Shown here one piece after another: positions 24,174-34,067 of a stretch of DNA of 64,000 bases. The translations under genes and the position numbers were made by a program. Source of the DNA: Paenibacillus sp. OK003 (GTDB taxonomy: Bacteria > Bacillota > Bacilli > Paenibacillales > Paenibacillaceae); assembly GCF_900109515.1 (NCBI RefSeq), contig NZ_FOBD01000002.1, positions 372,001-436,000 on the forward strand. Reading direction: 5' to 3'. The notes beneath the pieces were generated by a model. That model searched no databases. It was not told where the DNA came from and was given only the letters and a program-made list of their open reading frames with translations. The stretch's first letter is position 1, and the number at the start of each line of letters is the position of its first letter.

Positions 24174-26993
24174 ATGACTAACCAAACGAAATATCCTTTC
24201 CAGGATACAACGCTCGAACTGGATACACGTGTAAAGGACCTCGTGTCCCGTCTGTCAGAAGATGAGAAAATCGAATCCATGCTGCAATACCAACCCGCAG
24301 TAGAACGCCTAGGTATCGCAGCATATAAACACGGCACGGAAGCAGCCCATGGGCTGGCCTGGCTTGGCGAAGCGACTTCCTTCCCGCAGCCGGTAGGGCT
24401 GGCATGTACATGGGATGCAGACCTAATGAAAGAGATTGGCTCCGTGATCGGAGACGAGGCACGTGTATTTTACAAACGCAACCCAGCAGTAAACGGTCTG
24501 ACGCTGTGGGCACCTACAGTTGATATGGAGCGTGATCCGCGTTGGGGTCGGAACGAAGAAGCTTATGGCGAAGATCCGGAACTGACTGCTGAGCTGACAA
24601 CGGCCTTGGTTAAGGGAATCCAGGGCGACCATCCGAAGTATTATAAGGCGGTTGCCACATTGAAGCATTTTCTAGCAAACAATAATGAAGTGGACCGTGG
24701 CAGTGGTTCATCGAGTATTGATCCGCGTAACATGCGTGAATATTATTTGAAGGCGTTCGAGAAACCGTTCAAAGAGGGCGGCGCGCAGTCCATGATGACC
24801 GCGTACAACTCTATTAATGGTACACCGGCATTGCTGCATCCGTTTGTAAACGAGATTGTGAAGGGCGAATGGGGCATGGATGGCTTCATCGTCAGTGATG
24901 CAGGGGATGTCATGGGGATCAAGAACGATCATAAATACTATGATTCGCACACACCAGGAACAGTAGAGTCCGTCAAAGCCGGAATTGACAGCATTACCGA
25001 TGATGCGGATCTGTCCAAACAGGCGCTGAGAGAAGGACTTGAGCAAGGCACACTCACAATGGAAGATATCGATCGGGCATTGTTCAATACGTTCCGTGTG
25101 CGTTTCCGTTTGGGTGAATTCGATCCGGCGGAGGGCAATCCATATGCTTCGATTGGTGAAGAAGCGATGATGACGGAGAAGGCGAAGGCCTTGTCATTGA
25201 GAGCAGCGAGAGAACAAGTGGTACTACTCAAAAATAATAAAGGCACGCTGCCATTGGATAAAACAAAATCCGGCAAAGTGGCTGTGATTGGTCAACTGGG
25301 CGGAACAGTCTACCGTGACTGGTATGCAGGAACCATGCCATATAGCGTATCCCCGCTTGAAGCGATCAGCGGCAAAGTAGGCGGCGACAAGGTTGCCTTC
25401 AAGGATGGCAATGACCGCATTACTTTGACTTCCGTGGCAAGTGGCAAGGCTGTCGGACTGGCTGAAGATGAGAAATCATCCATTATTGCTTCAGGAGATG
25501 CCGAGATTTTTACACTGAGTGACTGGGGCTTTGGCAGTTACACGCTGAAGGCAGACCGTAATGGCAAATACCTGACGACGGATGAAGAAACGGTTACGGC
25601 TTCGGCGGATGAAGTGTATGGCTGGTTTGTGAAGGAAGTATTCCATCTGTTGCCACAACAGGACGGGAGCGTGGGGCTGACGACTTGGAACGGTAAAATA
25701 GTAACGGCACCCCATGGTGGAAACGATGCGTTTGCGGTATCCGAAGAGTTGAAATCTTTCGGTGCTACGGAAACATTTAAGAAGGATATTGTGGTGAATG
25801 GTTTAGAGGAAGCGGCAGCGGCTGCGAAGGAAGCGGAGACGGCGATTGTATTTGTCGGCAACAATCCGCTTGTGAATGGTAAAGAAGAGATCGACCGTCC
25901 AGGTCTGGATCTGGCTGAATCCCAGCAGCGTCTGGTTGAAGCCGTCTATGCAGCGAATCCAAATACCGTTGTAGTTATCGTGGGAAGTTACCCGTTCACG
26001 TCCAACTGGGTGCAGGAGAACATCCCGGCTGTATTGTATACATCCCATGCAGGGCAAGAGTTGGGGAATGCTGTGGCTGACGTATTATATGGCGATTATG
26101 CGCCAGCAGGCCGCCTGAATATGACGTGGGTGCAATCGGCAGATCAGCTGACCGATATCAGAGATTACGATATCATCCAATCGGGACGTACGTATCAGTA
26201 TTTTGAAGGTGATGTACTGTATCCATTCGGACATGGATTAACGTATGCATCGTTTAAATACAGTAACTTGGAGCTGAACCCGGCCCAAGCTGGAGTCGAC
26301 GAGACCATCACTGTACATGTGGACGTGACGAATACAGGAACGATCGCTAGTGATGAGGTCGTGCAGTTGTATGTGCGTGCCGGACAGTCCCGTGTGAAAC
26401 GTCCACTCAAAACATTAAAAGGCTTCCGTCGTCTTCATATTGAAGCTGGAGCTACAGTGAAAGTCAGCTTTACACTCCCAGTTCAGGAACTGGCCATCTG
26501 GGATGTAACCCGTGATCGTTATGTAGTTGAAAGCGGCACGTATTCCATTATGGTGGGCAAATCTTCCGCCGATGTTCAGCTTCTTGCTGACCTGACGGTA
26601 CAAGGGGAGACCATTCCTTCACGTAATCTGGGTGTGGCTACACGCGCCGAAAATTACGATGCATATTTCGGTGTGGATCTGGATGAGAGCAAGGAAGGTG
26701 GAACTTCTGTCCGTGTGATTGGTGAACAAGGCTGGATTGCCTTCAAGGATGCAGATCTGGGCGGCGGTGCAGCAGCGCTTGAAGCTCGCGTATCATCAGA
26801 GCAGGCAGATGCAGTATTGGAAGTTCGACTGGGCGCACCTGACGGTGCACTGGCAGGGCGTGTGGAGCTGGCACAGGGCGAGGCCCAGCAGTGGTCCACG
26901 GTTAAGGCAGACTTGCAGGGCGTATCAGGTAAACAGGATGTATACCTTGTATTGTCTGAAGGAGTACGTCTCAGCCATTTCGAGATTCGTTAA
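24174..26993 (+). CDS. Glycoside hydrolase family 3 beta-glucosidase, with fascin-like insert
   Basis: A 939-residue GH3 enzyme without signal peptide, so cytoplasmic. It probably hydrolyses imported beta-glucan or xylan oligosaccharides from the non-reducing end. Domain order: GH3 N-terminal barrel (about 15-315), with KHFLANNNEVDRG and catalytic nucleophile Asp242 in DGFIVSDAGDV. Then the GH3 C-terminal sandwich starts, interrupted at about 411-540 by a beta-trefoil of fascin type (SVASGKAVGLAEDE, LKADRNGKYLTTDE repeats). It resumes with EEIDRPGLDL. An Fn3-like domain follows (about 705-800) and then a C-terminal jelly-roll resembling CBM6 (about 825-939). A LacI-like half operator is upstream, and the secreted GH5 at 37 kb carries a similar trefoil. 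Confidence 0.92.
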   Translation: MTNQTKYPFQDTTLELDTRVKDLVSRLSEDEKIESMLQYQPAVERLGIAAYKHGTEAAHGLAWLGEATSFPQPVGLACTWDADLMKEIGSVIGDEARVFYKRNPAVNGLTLWAPTVDMERDPRWGRNEEAYGEDPELTAELTTALVKGIQGDHPKYYKAVATLKHFLANNNEVDRGSGSSSIDPRNMREYYLKAFEKPFKEGGAQSMMTAYNSINGTPALLHPFVNEIVKGEWGMDGFIVSDAGDVMGIKNDHKYYDSHTPGTVESVKAGIDSITDDADLSKQALREGLEQGTLTMEDIDRALFNTFRVRFRLGEFDPAEGNPYASIGEEAMMTEKAKALSLRAAREQVVLLKNNKGTLPLDKTKSGKVAVIGQLGGTVYRDWYAGTMPYSVSPLEAISGKVGGDKVAFKDGNDRITLTSVASGKAVGLAEDEKSSIIASGDAEIFTLSDWGFGSYTLKADRNGKYLTTDEETVTASADEVYGWFVKEVFHLLPQQDGSVGLTTWNGKIVTAPHGGNDAFAVSEELKSFGATETFKKDIVVNGLEEAAAAAKEAETAIVFVGNNPLVNGKEEIDRPGLDLAESQQRLVEAVYAANPNTVVVIVGSYPFTSNWVQENIPAVLYTSHAGQELGNAVADVLYGDYAPAGRLNMTWVQSADQLTDIRDYDIIQSGRTYQYFEGDVLYPFGHGLTYASFKYSNLELNPAQAGVDETITVHVDVTNTGTIASDEVVQLYVRAGQSRVKRPLKTLKGFRRLHIEAGATVKVSFTLPVQELAIWDVTRDRYVVESGTYSIMVGKSSADVQLLADLTVQGETIPSRNLGVATRAENYDAYFGVDLDESKEGGTSVRVIGEQGWIAFKDADLGGGAAALEARVSSEQADAVLEVRLGAPDGALAGRVELAQGEAQQWSTVKADLQGVSGKQDVYLVLSEGVRLSHFEIR

Positions 26994-27048
26994 GCCGGAT
27001 AGGATAACATTAGCAAGATGACCAAAATGGATTGATAGTAAATGAACA

Positions 27049-27078
27049 AAGCCTCCGAAGAGATTCGGAGGCTTTTGT
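27049..27078 (+). terminator. Terminator of the GH3 gene
   Basis: An 11-bp perfect stem (27049-27059 and 27064-27074) with a GAGA loop, followed by a T-rich stretch. It may also serve the opposing gene. Confidence 0.85.
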
Positions 27079-27119
27079 TTGTGCGTTTGGTTGAGTAGGT
27101 ATGGAGGTGATTTCCCTTT

Positions 27120-27959
27120 TTACTTTCCGTCAAACGTAATCAGTTTGTGCACAAATTGTTTCAATTGCTGGTTCGTTGCATTCAACTGCTCGATCGTGCT
27201 CATAAAATTGTTAACCAGTTCCGCCTGCTCCTGAGAACTCGCGGTGATCTCCCCAAGTTCATTCTCCATCCCCTGAATGGATTGGCGGACGGAGAGGAGA
27301 GACTCTTCAATACGCGTAGTCGCTTCCTTTGTATCTACGGACAGCTTGCGGATTTCCTTGGCGACCACGCCAAATCCCGCACCTGCTTCACCGACACGAG
27401 CAGCTTCGATGGCAGCATTCAGGCCGAGCAGATTCGTTTGCTCTGAGATTTCACGGATGAAGCTGGCGACCTGAGTCACGTTGCCTGATTTCTGTACAGC
27501 TTGTTTGGAGTTGTTGCGAATTTCTTCGGTGGTGGCGCTCAGCTCCTCCGAATGTGCAGCCACGTGCTGAACACTGTCTATCAACTGGTTGGTCAGATTT
27601 TCAGTTGCATTCATGAGCTGCTGCAGCTGATCCTGATCATCCATACTATAGAGCAGGTTGAATATAGCGATGACCTCGCCTTGTTCATTTTTGATGGGAA
27701 GGTAAGCGACATCAAACGGCACTCCAAATAATTCCTTCGGGTAATGATCAAATTGTTTGTCTGTACCGCCTTTTAGATCGGCAAAATTACGATTAGGCTC
27801 GAGCAGTGGATCACCTGCTTTGAACTCCAGTTGTTTCAACGACTCTCCTGCGGAAAAATACAGGAATTTCTCCCGGTCAATAATGGAAAGGGTTACATCT
27901 TGGCGAATCGTATCCCGAAAAAAGGGCATACATGCGATTAATGATTGAATCATATCCAT
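27120..27959 (-). CDS. Soluble methyl-accepting chemotaxis-type signal transducer
   Basis: A 279-residue cytoplasmic protein. Residues 1-120 form a PAS-like sensor seen in small Firmicute transducers ([21 protein letters not shown]). The rest is a short MCP signalling domain whose hairpin tip reads [21 protein letters not shown], the CheW/CheA-contact motif. No membrane helix. Likely senses an internal ligand or redox state and modulates CheA. Start taken as ATG 27959; the ribosome site (TGAGGAG) is 13 nt away, rather far, so a TTG start slightly upstream is possible. Monocistronic. Confidence 0.85.
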   Translation of the reverse strand: MDMIQSLIACMPFFRDTIRQDVTLSIIDREKFLYFSAGESLKQLEFKAGDPLLEPNRNFADLKGGTDKQFDHYPKELFGVPFDVAYLPIKNEQGEVIAIFNLLYSMDDQDQLQQLMNATENLTNQLIDSVQHVAAHSEELSATTEEIRNNSKQAVQKSGNVTQVASFIREISEQTNLLGLNAAIEAARVGEAGAGFGVVAKEIRKLSVDTKEATTRIEESLLSVRQSIQGMENELGEITASSQEQAELVNNFMSTIEQLNATNQQLKQFVHKLITFDGK

Positions 27960-28145
27960 TGGAAAGGTCCATCTCCTCAATTTTTGATCTGATAAATGAT
28001 TGTTTTAAATTATTATTTAATAACTGCCTATATCATATATCGTCATGCAATAGAGAATAAAATAGAGAGAAATGATAATATATGATCCTTTAGAAGAGTT
28101 AGCTGTAGTTTCAACCAGATAAATAAATAGAATGATGGTAAATGA

Positions 28146-28190
28146 AAAGGGGATGTCCCATAAGTCATGAATATGACAGGGGACATCCCT
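28146..28190 (-). terminator. Probable distal terminator of metE
   Basis: A 10-bp perfect stem (28150-28159 and 28180-28189) with a 20-nt loop; on the minus strand it is followed by CTTTTC. It lies about 280 nt after metE, beyond the TTCGTTA repeats. The stem closely resembles the terminator at 40211-40254. Confidence 0.6.
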
Positions 28191-28199
28191 TGTTCGTGT

Positions 28200-28440
28200 T
28201 ATTTTGTTTCAATGAACCTGAGACACGCTATTCGCTCCCATTTGCCCAGATCTGAGAACTAACGAATCACAGAGACGTTAGTTCGTCGATTCGGTCGATT
28301 TTTTAGGTTTTGACAACGTTTTATGACGAAATAGCGTTACGGAGGTTCGTTAAATCTTGCAAGCGTTGATGATCCGCCTTTTAAGGTGCGGTAGGTTCGT
28401 TAGGGCTTGGAGCGAGGCGGAATTCCTTTTGAGACAGCCC
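28200..28440. repeat. Intergenic repeat region with 50-bp period TTCGTTA units
   Basis: Non-coding stretch after metE. TTCGTTA, preceded by AGG, occurs at 28346-28352 and 28396-28402, exactly 50 bp apart; an inverted copy (AACGAA) lies at 28261-28266. The same motif with the same 50-bp spacing appears at 63416 and 63466, so this is a dispersed repeat family, not chance. Confidence 0.6.
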
Positions 28441-28465
28441 CTTTGTTTGCATTCACAAGCTTCGT

Positions 28466-30814
28466 TTAAATTGAAGAATCAGCGGTTACCCGTTCTCTTG
28501 CCGTGCGAGCGGCGTCTACCATGATGCTTAATGCATCCACAACTTCCGCTTTACCACGTGTTTTCAGTCCGCAGTCAGGATTCACCCAGAACAGATCTGC
28601 TGGCAGTACTTGAAGTGCACGCTCAATCATATTCAACATCTCGTCCTTGCCTGGAACACGCGGACTATGGATATCGTATACACCGAGTCCGATGCCTTTG
28701 TCATACGTATTCTGCTCGAAGCTGCCTACCAGTTCCCCATGGCTACGGGATGTTTCGATCGAGATCACATCTGCATCCAGGTCGCTGATGGCTTCAATAA
28801 TATCATCGAACTCGCAGTAGCACATATGGGTATGCACCTGCGTTGTTGGTTTTACGGTAGCAGTAGCTAAACGGAAGGATTCCACGGCCCATTGCAGGTA
28901 CTCATCCCACTTGCTCCGTTTGAGCGGAAGTCCTTCACGCAGAGCTGGCTCATCGACCTGAATCATCTCGATGCCTGCTTGCTCCAGCGCTTCAACCTCG
29001 TCCCGAATGGCGCGAGCGATCTGGTAGGATACTTCACTGCGTGGAATATCCGAGCGGACAAAGGACCAGTTCAGGATCGTTACCGGACCTGTTAGCATGC
29101 CTTTCACCGGTTTGCTGGTCAGTGTCTGGGCATAGGCCGTTTCTTTCACCGTCATCGGTTCATTGAACAGTACATCTCCGTAGATTACAGGTGGCTTCAC
29201 GCAGCGTGAGCCGTAGGACTGTACCCAGCCATTTTTGGTGAAGGCGAATCCAGTCAGCTTCTCACCGAAAAACTCGACCATATCGGTACGTTCGAACTCA
29301 CCGTGTACCAGCACATCCAGACCGATTTCCTCCTGGATGGTAATCCATTCTTGGATCTGTTCACGCACATAAGCGTCATATTGCTCCGCATTCCACTCCC
29401 CTTTACGGAAGAGTGCACGTGCCTTGCGCACGTCCGCCGTTTGCGGGAAGCTGCCGATTGTTGTCGTTGGCAGCAGAGGGAGCGACCATTTTTGCTGCTG
29501 CAATTCGCGCCGCTCCTGGAATGACGCGCTGCGAAGCAGCTGCTCGTCAGCGTGCACCCCAGCAGGCGCACCACTCAGGCGTGTCCGTGATTCGGACTCG
29601 CTCAGCAGGCGCACCGCTTCGGTGCTTGACTGGGCGCGGCGGCTGGCTTCAGCCAAAGCCGCTGCTTGGTCCGCCTGCTGCGCACCACCGGACAACAACG
29701 TGCCGAGCGTCGCTATTTCCTCCAGCTTCTCGTCGGCAAAGGCCAGGGCATTGCGCAGTACCGGATCAAGCGCGCTCTCCTGAGCGGCCGTAACCGGTAC
29801 ATGCAACAGGCTGCAGGAAGGCTGAATGATCAGCTTGCCTTCGGCTGCGAATTCAGCCACCTGCTCCAGCAGCTTCGCCGTCTCTGCGAGATCGGCGCGC
29901 CAGATGTTGCGCCCGTCGATGACACCGGCGCCCAACCATTTAGCCTGCGGGAAGCCATGCTCCCGCAGGCTGGCGAGGTTGCCTTCATAGCCGTGGACCA
30001 GGTCCAGGCCGATTCCGGCTACAGGCAGTGCTGTCACGACCGGATAAGCTTCCACCGATTCGAAGTATGTTTGAAGCAGCAGCTTCAATTCTGGTGCAGC
30101 TTGTGCCAAGGCAGCATACACCTGCTGCAGCAAGGCTTCATCTTCGGAAGAGACAGCCAGCGTCAGAGCAGGCTCGTCGATCTGTACCCACTGTACGCCT
30201 TCTGCTTGAAGCTCAGAGAGAAGCTGGGCGTATACGGGAACGAGGCGTGTGACGATTTCTGCGAAGCGTTCCGCGTCATAGCCTTTGGCGAACCGTACAT
30301 ACGAGTACGGACCGACTACAACCGGTTTACCTTCCAGCCCAAGCTCCTGCTTCGCTTCGCGATAGGCGGCAAGGGGTTTATTTTCAAGCAATGCAAATGC
30401 AGTATCATTATGAATCTCAGGTACGATGTAGTGATAGTTGGTGTTCAGCCACTTGGTCATCTCACAGGCGGTTGCCTCATCATTACCCCGGGCCATGGCG
30501 TAGTAGGTAGATACGGATACCGGTCCGCCTGTATGGTTAAAGCGCTCAGGAACGACGCCAAACATCGCGGATACGTCAAGCATATGATCATAATAGGAGA
30601 AGTCGCCCACAGGAACCAGATCGAGCTGCTGTGCCTGCTGTTTCTTCAGATCCTGTAACCGAAGAGTAGTCAGCTCCTGATGAAGCGTGGATTCATCGAT
30701 ACGGCCAGCCCAGAAGGATTCCAGTGCTTTTTTCCATTCGCGTCCCGCACCGATGCGGGGGTAACCAAGGTTGCCTGTCAGGACTTGTGGCTGTTGTTGC
30801 TGTGATTGCGACAT
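28466..30814 (-). CDS. metE: Cobalamin-independent methionine synthase
   Basis: A 782-residue MetE. It transfers the methyl group of 5-methyltetrahydropteroyl-triglutamate to homocysteine, the last step of methionine synthesis. N-terminal barrel starts GNLGYPRIGAGREWKKALE; the C-terminal catalytic barrel has TTTIGSFPQT, HGEFERTDMVEFFGE, THMCYCEFDD and WVNPDCGLKTRG, which supply the zinc ligands (His, Cys, Glu, Cys). Start ATG 30814 behind GAGGAGGA; the frame extends upstream only into leader sequence. Expression is governed by a B12 riboswitch and attenuator upstream, so the gene is shut off when B12 is available for a MetH-type enzyme. Confidence 0.97.
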   Translation of the reverse strand: MSQSQQQQPQVLTGNLGYPRIGAGREWKKALESFWAGRIDESTLHQELTTLRLQDLKKQQAQQLDLVPVGDFSYYDHMLDVSAMFGVVPERFNHTGGPVSVSTYYAMARGNDEATACEMTKWLNTNYHYIVPEIHNDTAFALLENKPLAAYREAKQELGLEGKPVVVGPYSYVRFAKGYDAERFAEIVTRLVPVYAQLLSELQAEGVQWVQIDEPALTLAVSSEDEALLQQVYAALAQAAPELKLLLQTYFESVEAYPVVTALPVAGIGLDLVHGYEGNLASLREHGFPQAKWLGAGVIDGRNIWRADLAETAKLLEQVAEFAAEGKLIIQPSCSLLHVPVTAAQESALDPVLRNALAFADEKLEEIATLGTLLSGGAQQADQAAALAEASRRAQSSTEAVRLLSESESRTRLSGAPAGVHADEQLLRSASFQERRELQQQKWSLPLLPTTTIGSFPQTADVRKARALFRKGEWNAEQYDAYVREQIQEWITIQEEIGLDVLVHGEFERTDMVEFFGEKLTGFAFTKNGWVQSYGSRCVKPPVIYGDVLFNEPMTVKETAYAQTLTSKPVKGMLTGPVTILNWSFVRSDIPRSEVSYQIARAIRDEVEALEQAGIEMIQVDEPALREGLPLKRSKWDEYLQWAVESFRLATATVKPTTQVHTHMCYCEFDDIIEAISDLDADVISIETSRSHGELVGSFEQNTYDKGIGLGVYDIHSPRVPGKDEMLNMIERALQVLPADLFWVNPDCGLKTRGKAEVVDALSIMVDAARTARERVTADSSI

Positions 30815-30892
30815 GTAAAATTCCTCCTCATTTATAATAAGTAAAATCATCAAGTTGAAGCTATTGTGGTGTGTTTCTTTTAAGAAGGCATC

Positions 30893-30981
30893 AAAAAAAG
30901 GCGTTCCTTCCGATTCCATACCCCGAGAAACAGGCATCATGAATGACGACTGTGCACAAAGATAGAATGGGAAAGAACACC
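30893..30981 (-). terminator. Attenuator between the B12 riboswitch and metE
   Basis: On the minus strand, GGTGTTCTTTCC (30981-30970) pairs over 12 bp (two G-U) with GGAAGGAACGCC (30911-30900), followed directly by seven T. It sits after the aptamer and before the metE ribosome site. Formation would end transcription early when B12 is bound. Confidence 0.75.
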
Positions 30982-31047
30982 TGCTATAAGTCATTGTAGC
31001 GGCTGCTCTAACACCTTCCTATCTTCCGTAGGTCATGCGATGCTGTC

Positions 31048-31222
31048 GAAACAGGCAGGTCTCCTGGCTTGCGGATCATGGTCATATGCATTCCTTCCCG
31101 GTGGTTACACCAGTGGATTATATGCATAGACTCCCCGTATACAGTGGCGGGACCGCGACGGATTTGCACCGTGCTTCCCTTTTAAGCCTGACCACGCATG
31201 TAGCGCGGTAGGCACCTGTTTC
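31048..31222 (-). ncRNA. Cobalamin riboswitch
   Basis: On the minus strand the core GGTGCAAATCC (about 31171-31161), the GCGGTCCCGCCACTGT block and the B12 box AAGCCAGGAGACCTGCC (31070-31054) occur in the right order. P1 closes between GAAACAGG (31222-31215) and CCTGTTTC (31055-31048). This is the standard adenosylcobalamin aptamer. It controls metE, with the attenuator at 30893-30981 as expression platform. Confidence 0.95.
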
Positions 31223-31488
31223 CGTGTGCAGAAATGTGCGTACACATCTCTGGCTATGAAATTGGCGACCAAGCATAGATGATAGATTGTATCATGATGC
31301 AATCGTCGTATACTTGCTCTTATGCTACCAATCATAGACGATAACCTAAGGGCTTGCAACATATATCATTAATCCGATCGGAAATAAAAAAGTGCTCTAT
31401 GAATCTTAGATATATTGGCAGATTTGACTCCTTAAAATGAACCATATCATCTCCCACGCTGTGCTAATTCCTCTCAAATAAAAAATCG

Positions 31489-31998
31489 TTACCATGCATC
31501 TAACTGCACAGTAACGATGGTCTGGCGAGCCGTCGTTGCCCCCACATCGATGATGCGCTGATTACGACTGCCGCGAAAAGGTAGTGACACATCACGCTCA
31601 GCTGCGATATAAGGTCCATCGATAATGACGTCGCATAGCCGGGATAACTCCATCCGTGACGGGTCTGTTATCAGCTCCTCATACACAAACCCCGTGTAGG
31701 CCCATACGGTCAGATCAGGCCGAGCAGCACGAAGCTTCCGAACCCAGGAGGCGCATGCTGCGGCAGAGAAAAACGGATCACCTCCGCATAACGTTACCCC
31801 TTCCAGCAAGGGATGGGAGGTTACCTCATGCAAAATCTGCTGCTGCCGCTTCTCCGAAAATGGTTCGCCTGCACGGAAGCTCCATGAGCCGGGGCTGAAG
31901 CATCCCGGACAGGCATGGCGGCATCCACTGATGAACAACACAGCACGCAGGCCAGGCCCCTCATTCACTGATTCCGGGATGTAACCATACAGATTCAC
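31489..31998 (-). CDS. nrdG: Anaerobic ribonucleotide reductase activating enzyme
   Basis: A 169-residue radical-SAM protein. The cluster motif CRHACPGC (Cys26, 30, 33) and the GGDPFF segment bind the iron-sulfur cluster and S-adenosylmethionine. It installs the glycyl radical in NrdD. Start overlaps the nrdD stop by 4 bases, so the two are co-translated. The 131 bp between its stop and the riboswitch-side region contain no clear terminator. Confidence 0.95.
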   Translation of the reverse strand: MNLYGYIPESVNEGPGLRAVLFISGCRHACPGCFSPGSWSFRAGEPFSEKRQQQILHEVTSHPLLEGVTLCGGDPFFSAAACASWVRKLRAARPDLTVWAYTGFVYEELITDPSRMELSRLCDVIIDGPYIAAERDVSLPFRGSRNQRIIDVGATTARQTIVTVQLDAW

Positions 31999-33956
31999 CG
32001 ATGCTTCACCCGGTCTCTCACTTCGGCTTGCTTCGCCGCATTGAAGCGCACTTTATAGTCACCCGTCAGATATCCCGTCACCCGGCGCAGCCGCTGGAAA
32101 TGCACGTGGGTTTCATGAGCCTCACATCCGGGGCATACATCTCCAATAACGCCCTCATATCCACAGGACGGACAGCGGTCAATCGGATGATTAATGGAGA
32201 AATACCCGATGTCCTGGGCCAGCGCGTATTGCACAATCCGTTGGAAAGCTGCGGTATTGGCCCTTACATTCCCGTCGAGTTCTACATAAGAGATCGCCCC
32301 AGCATTACATAAGGAGTGGAAGGGAGCCTCCAATTCAATCTTGCGATAGGCAGGAAGGGTATGATAGACCGGAATGTGAAATGAATTGGTGTAGTATTCC
32401 CGGTCGTTGACCCCCGCGATGATGCCGTATCGCTCACGATCAATCTTGGTGAATTTGCCGGATAGGCCCTCAGCGGGCGTAGCGAACAAGGTGATATTCA
32501 GGTTATGCTGATCACTCATCCGGTCACAGAACTCTCGCATCGTACGAATGATATTCAAGGCTTCTCGATGTACATGCAGATCTTGTCCATGGTGACGGCC
32601 ATATAGAGCGGTCATACATTCAGCAAGCCCGATAAAACCAAGAGATAACGTACCATGCTTCAACAGGTCAGCCACCGGTTCATTCGGAGCCAATTGTTCA
32701 CCGCCTTCCCATACCCCTTCCCGCATCATGAAGTCCGATGCTTTGGCAGGCTGATTCGTCTGAATTCGATACCTGTGCAGTAGTCCATCCGTAGCATTGC
32801 GCATGACGGATTCCAGCGCCGTATAGAAGCCCGCCCGGTCAGCGATGGCTCTTGCTCCCCGGCAGATCCCATATCGAATGCCGAGCTTCACCAGATTGAT
32901 GGTGTTAAAGGACAGATTGCCCTTGCCGCTCTGACGATTGCGTCCGAAGCGATCAGCCAGTGTGCATGTACGACAACCCATCGTCGCAATGATCGTATCG
33001 GGATCTTCCGGTTGATAATAGGGCAGGTTGAAGGAAGCATCCACATTGACAAAATTCGGATACATGCGCCGTGAGGAGCAGGTCACAGCAAGTCGGAACA
33101 GATCATAATTCGGATCTGCCTCCGATTGATTAATGCCTTGCTTGCATTGGAAAATATGCTGTGGGAATACGGGCGTTTCTCCGTTACCAAGTCCCCGAAT
33201 GGTCGCTTCCAGCAACGACCGGGACACGAGCCGACCTTCGGCTGAAGTACACAGTCCGTAGTTCAGCGAAGTGAACGGAATCTGTCCGCCAGCACGACTG
33301 CTCATGGTGTTCAGGTTATGAATCAGGGACTCCGCAGCCTGTCCGGTCTCCAGTTCCGTTTCTTCACAGGCAAAGGCGAAGGCTCGTGGACACTTTTTCT
33401 TCGCTTCATCGCTATCCAGATACAGCTGCTCATCCTCCATTCGTTCATTCTCTCCAAACAGCCGTTGTCCCTTCCGGTAATGCTTACGGAACGAACGCTT
33501 CACATAAGGTGCAAGATCCCAGTCAATTTTATTGGCGGATACACCGCCGTACTGGCTGTTTTGCTGGGACTGAAAAATAATGGCCACCAGTGCCATGGCA
33601 GACATAATCGTCTGTGGTGTACGAACCGAACCGTTACCGGTGTTGAATCCGGAGGCCAGCAGTCGGTCAAACGGAATAAAGATACAGTTGGTCGTTCCCA
33701 GGGCATACTGATCCAGATCATGTACATACAGATCGCCGTTCTCCACAGCTAGAGCGAGCTCCTTAGGCAGTACATGACGCAGAGCATGCCACTTGGCGGT
33801 CTCCGAACCGAGCCTGCTCATCTTGCCGCTGAACGAGTCTCCGTTCAGATTGGCATTCTCCCTCAGCGTATCGGCGTCTTCAGCACCTATAATTCGTCTT
33901 CCCAGGTCAGATAGCAGATCGGATGCCGGTGGAGAGGCATACTCAAGCAAGTTCAT
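31995..33956 (-). CDS. nrdD: Anaerobic ribonucleoside-triphosphate reductase
   Basis: A 653-residue class III reductase that makes dNTPs without oxygen. Start ATG 33956 behind TTAGGAGGA; the frame continues upstream without a ribosome site. Catalytic-site blocks include TMGCRTCTLADRFG in the middle. The C-terminal zinc site is CPSCGYEG and CPGCEAHE, and the glycyl-radical loop is RVTGYLTGDYKVRF. It lacks a typical N-terminal ATP-cone: the first residues go straight into the barrel. Operon with nrdG; the promoter carries an Fnr box and two NrdR boxes. Confidence 0.95.
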   Translation of the reverse strand: MNLLEYASPPASDLLSDLGRRIIGAEDADTLRENANLNGDSFSGKMSRLGSETAKWHALRHVLPKELALAVENGDLYVHDLDQYALGTTNCIFIPFDRLLASGFNTGNGSVRTPQTIMSAMALVAIIFQSQQNSQYGGVSANKIDWDLAPYVKRSFRKHYRKGQRLFGENERMEDEQLYLDSDEAKKKCPRAFAFACEETELETGQAAESLIHNLNTMSSRAGGQIPFTSLNYGLCTSAEGRLVSRSLLEATIRGLGNGETPVFPQHIFQCKQGINQSEADPNYDLFRLAVTCSSRRMYPNFVNVDASFNLPYYQPEDPDTIIATMGCRTCTLADRFGRNRQSGKGNLSFNTINLVKLGIRYGICRGARAIADRAGFYTALESVMRNATDGLLHRYRIQTNQPAKASDFMMREGVWEGGEQLAPNEPVADLLKHGTLSLGFIGLAECMTALYGRHHGQDLHVHREALNIIRTMREFCDRMSDQHNLNITLFATPAEGLSGKFTKIDRERYGIIAGVNDREYYTNSFHIPVYHTLPAYRKIELEAPFHSLCNAGAISYVELDGNVRANTAAFQRIVQYALAQDIGYFSINHPIDRCPSCGYEGVIGDVCPGCEAHETHVHFQRLRRVTGYLTGDYKVRFNAAKQAEVRDRVKHR

Positions 33957-34013
33957 GTCAGTTCCTCCTAAATAATAAAATTGAAAATGTATGGGATAAT
34001 GTCCATTCATTGA

Positions 34014-34029
34014 ACACTACATGTAGAGT
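34014..34029. promoter_or_regulatory. NrdR box 1
   Basis: ACACTACATGTAGAGT matches 13 of 16 positions of the NrdR consensus. It lies just downstream of the inferred nrdD transcription start, 32 bp from box 2, the three-turn spacing usual for NrdR pairs. Confidence 0.7.
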
Positions 34030-34040
34030 TTCTTTATCCA

Positions 34041-34046
34041 TTTATA
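34041..34046 (-). promoter_or_regulatory. -10 box of nrdD
   Basis: TATAAA on the minus strand; start of transcription inferred near 34034. No good -35 box, as expected when an activator (Fnr) is needed. Confidence 0.6.
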
Positions 34047-34061
34047 AACTATATATTGTTA
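34046..34061. promoter_or_regulatory. NrdR box 2
   Basis: AAACTATATATTGTTA matches 13 of 16 consensus positions and lies between the Fnr box and the -10 box. Confidence 0.7.
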
Positions 34062-34067
34062 TTTGGG

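Noticed and set aside
24174..26993. Secreted GH3 enzyme
   Set aside because: The N-terminus is hydrophilic with no signal peptide; it is most likely cytoplasmic.
29666..30658. 330-residue open frame on the plus strand
   Set aside because: It lies wholly inside metE on the other strand, has no family match by eye and no convincing ribosome site; a shadow of a GC-rich gene.
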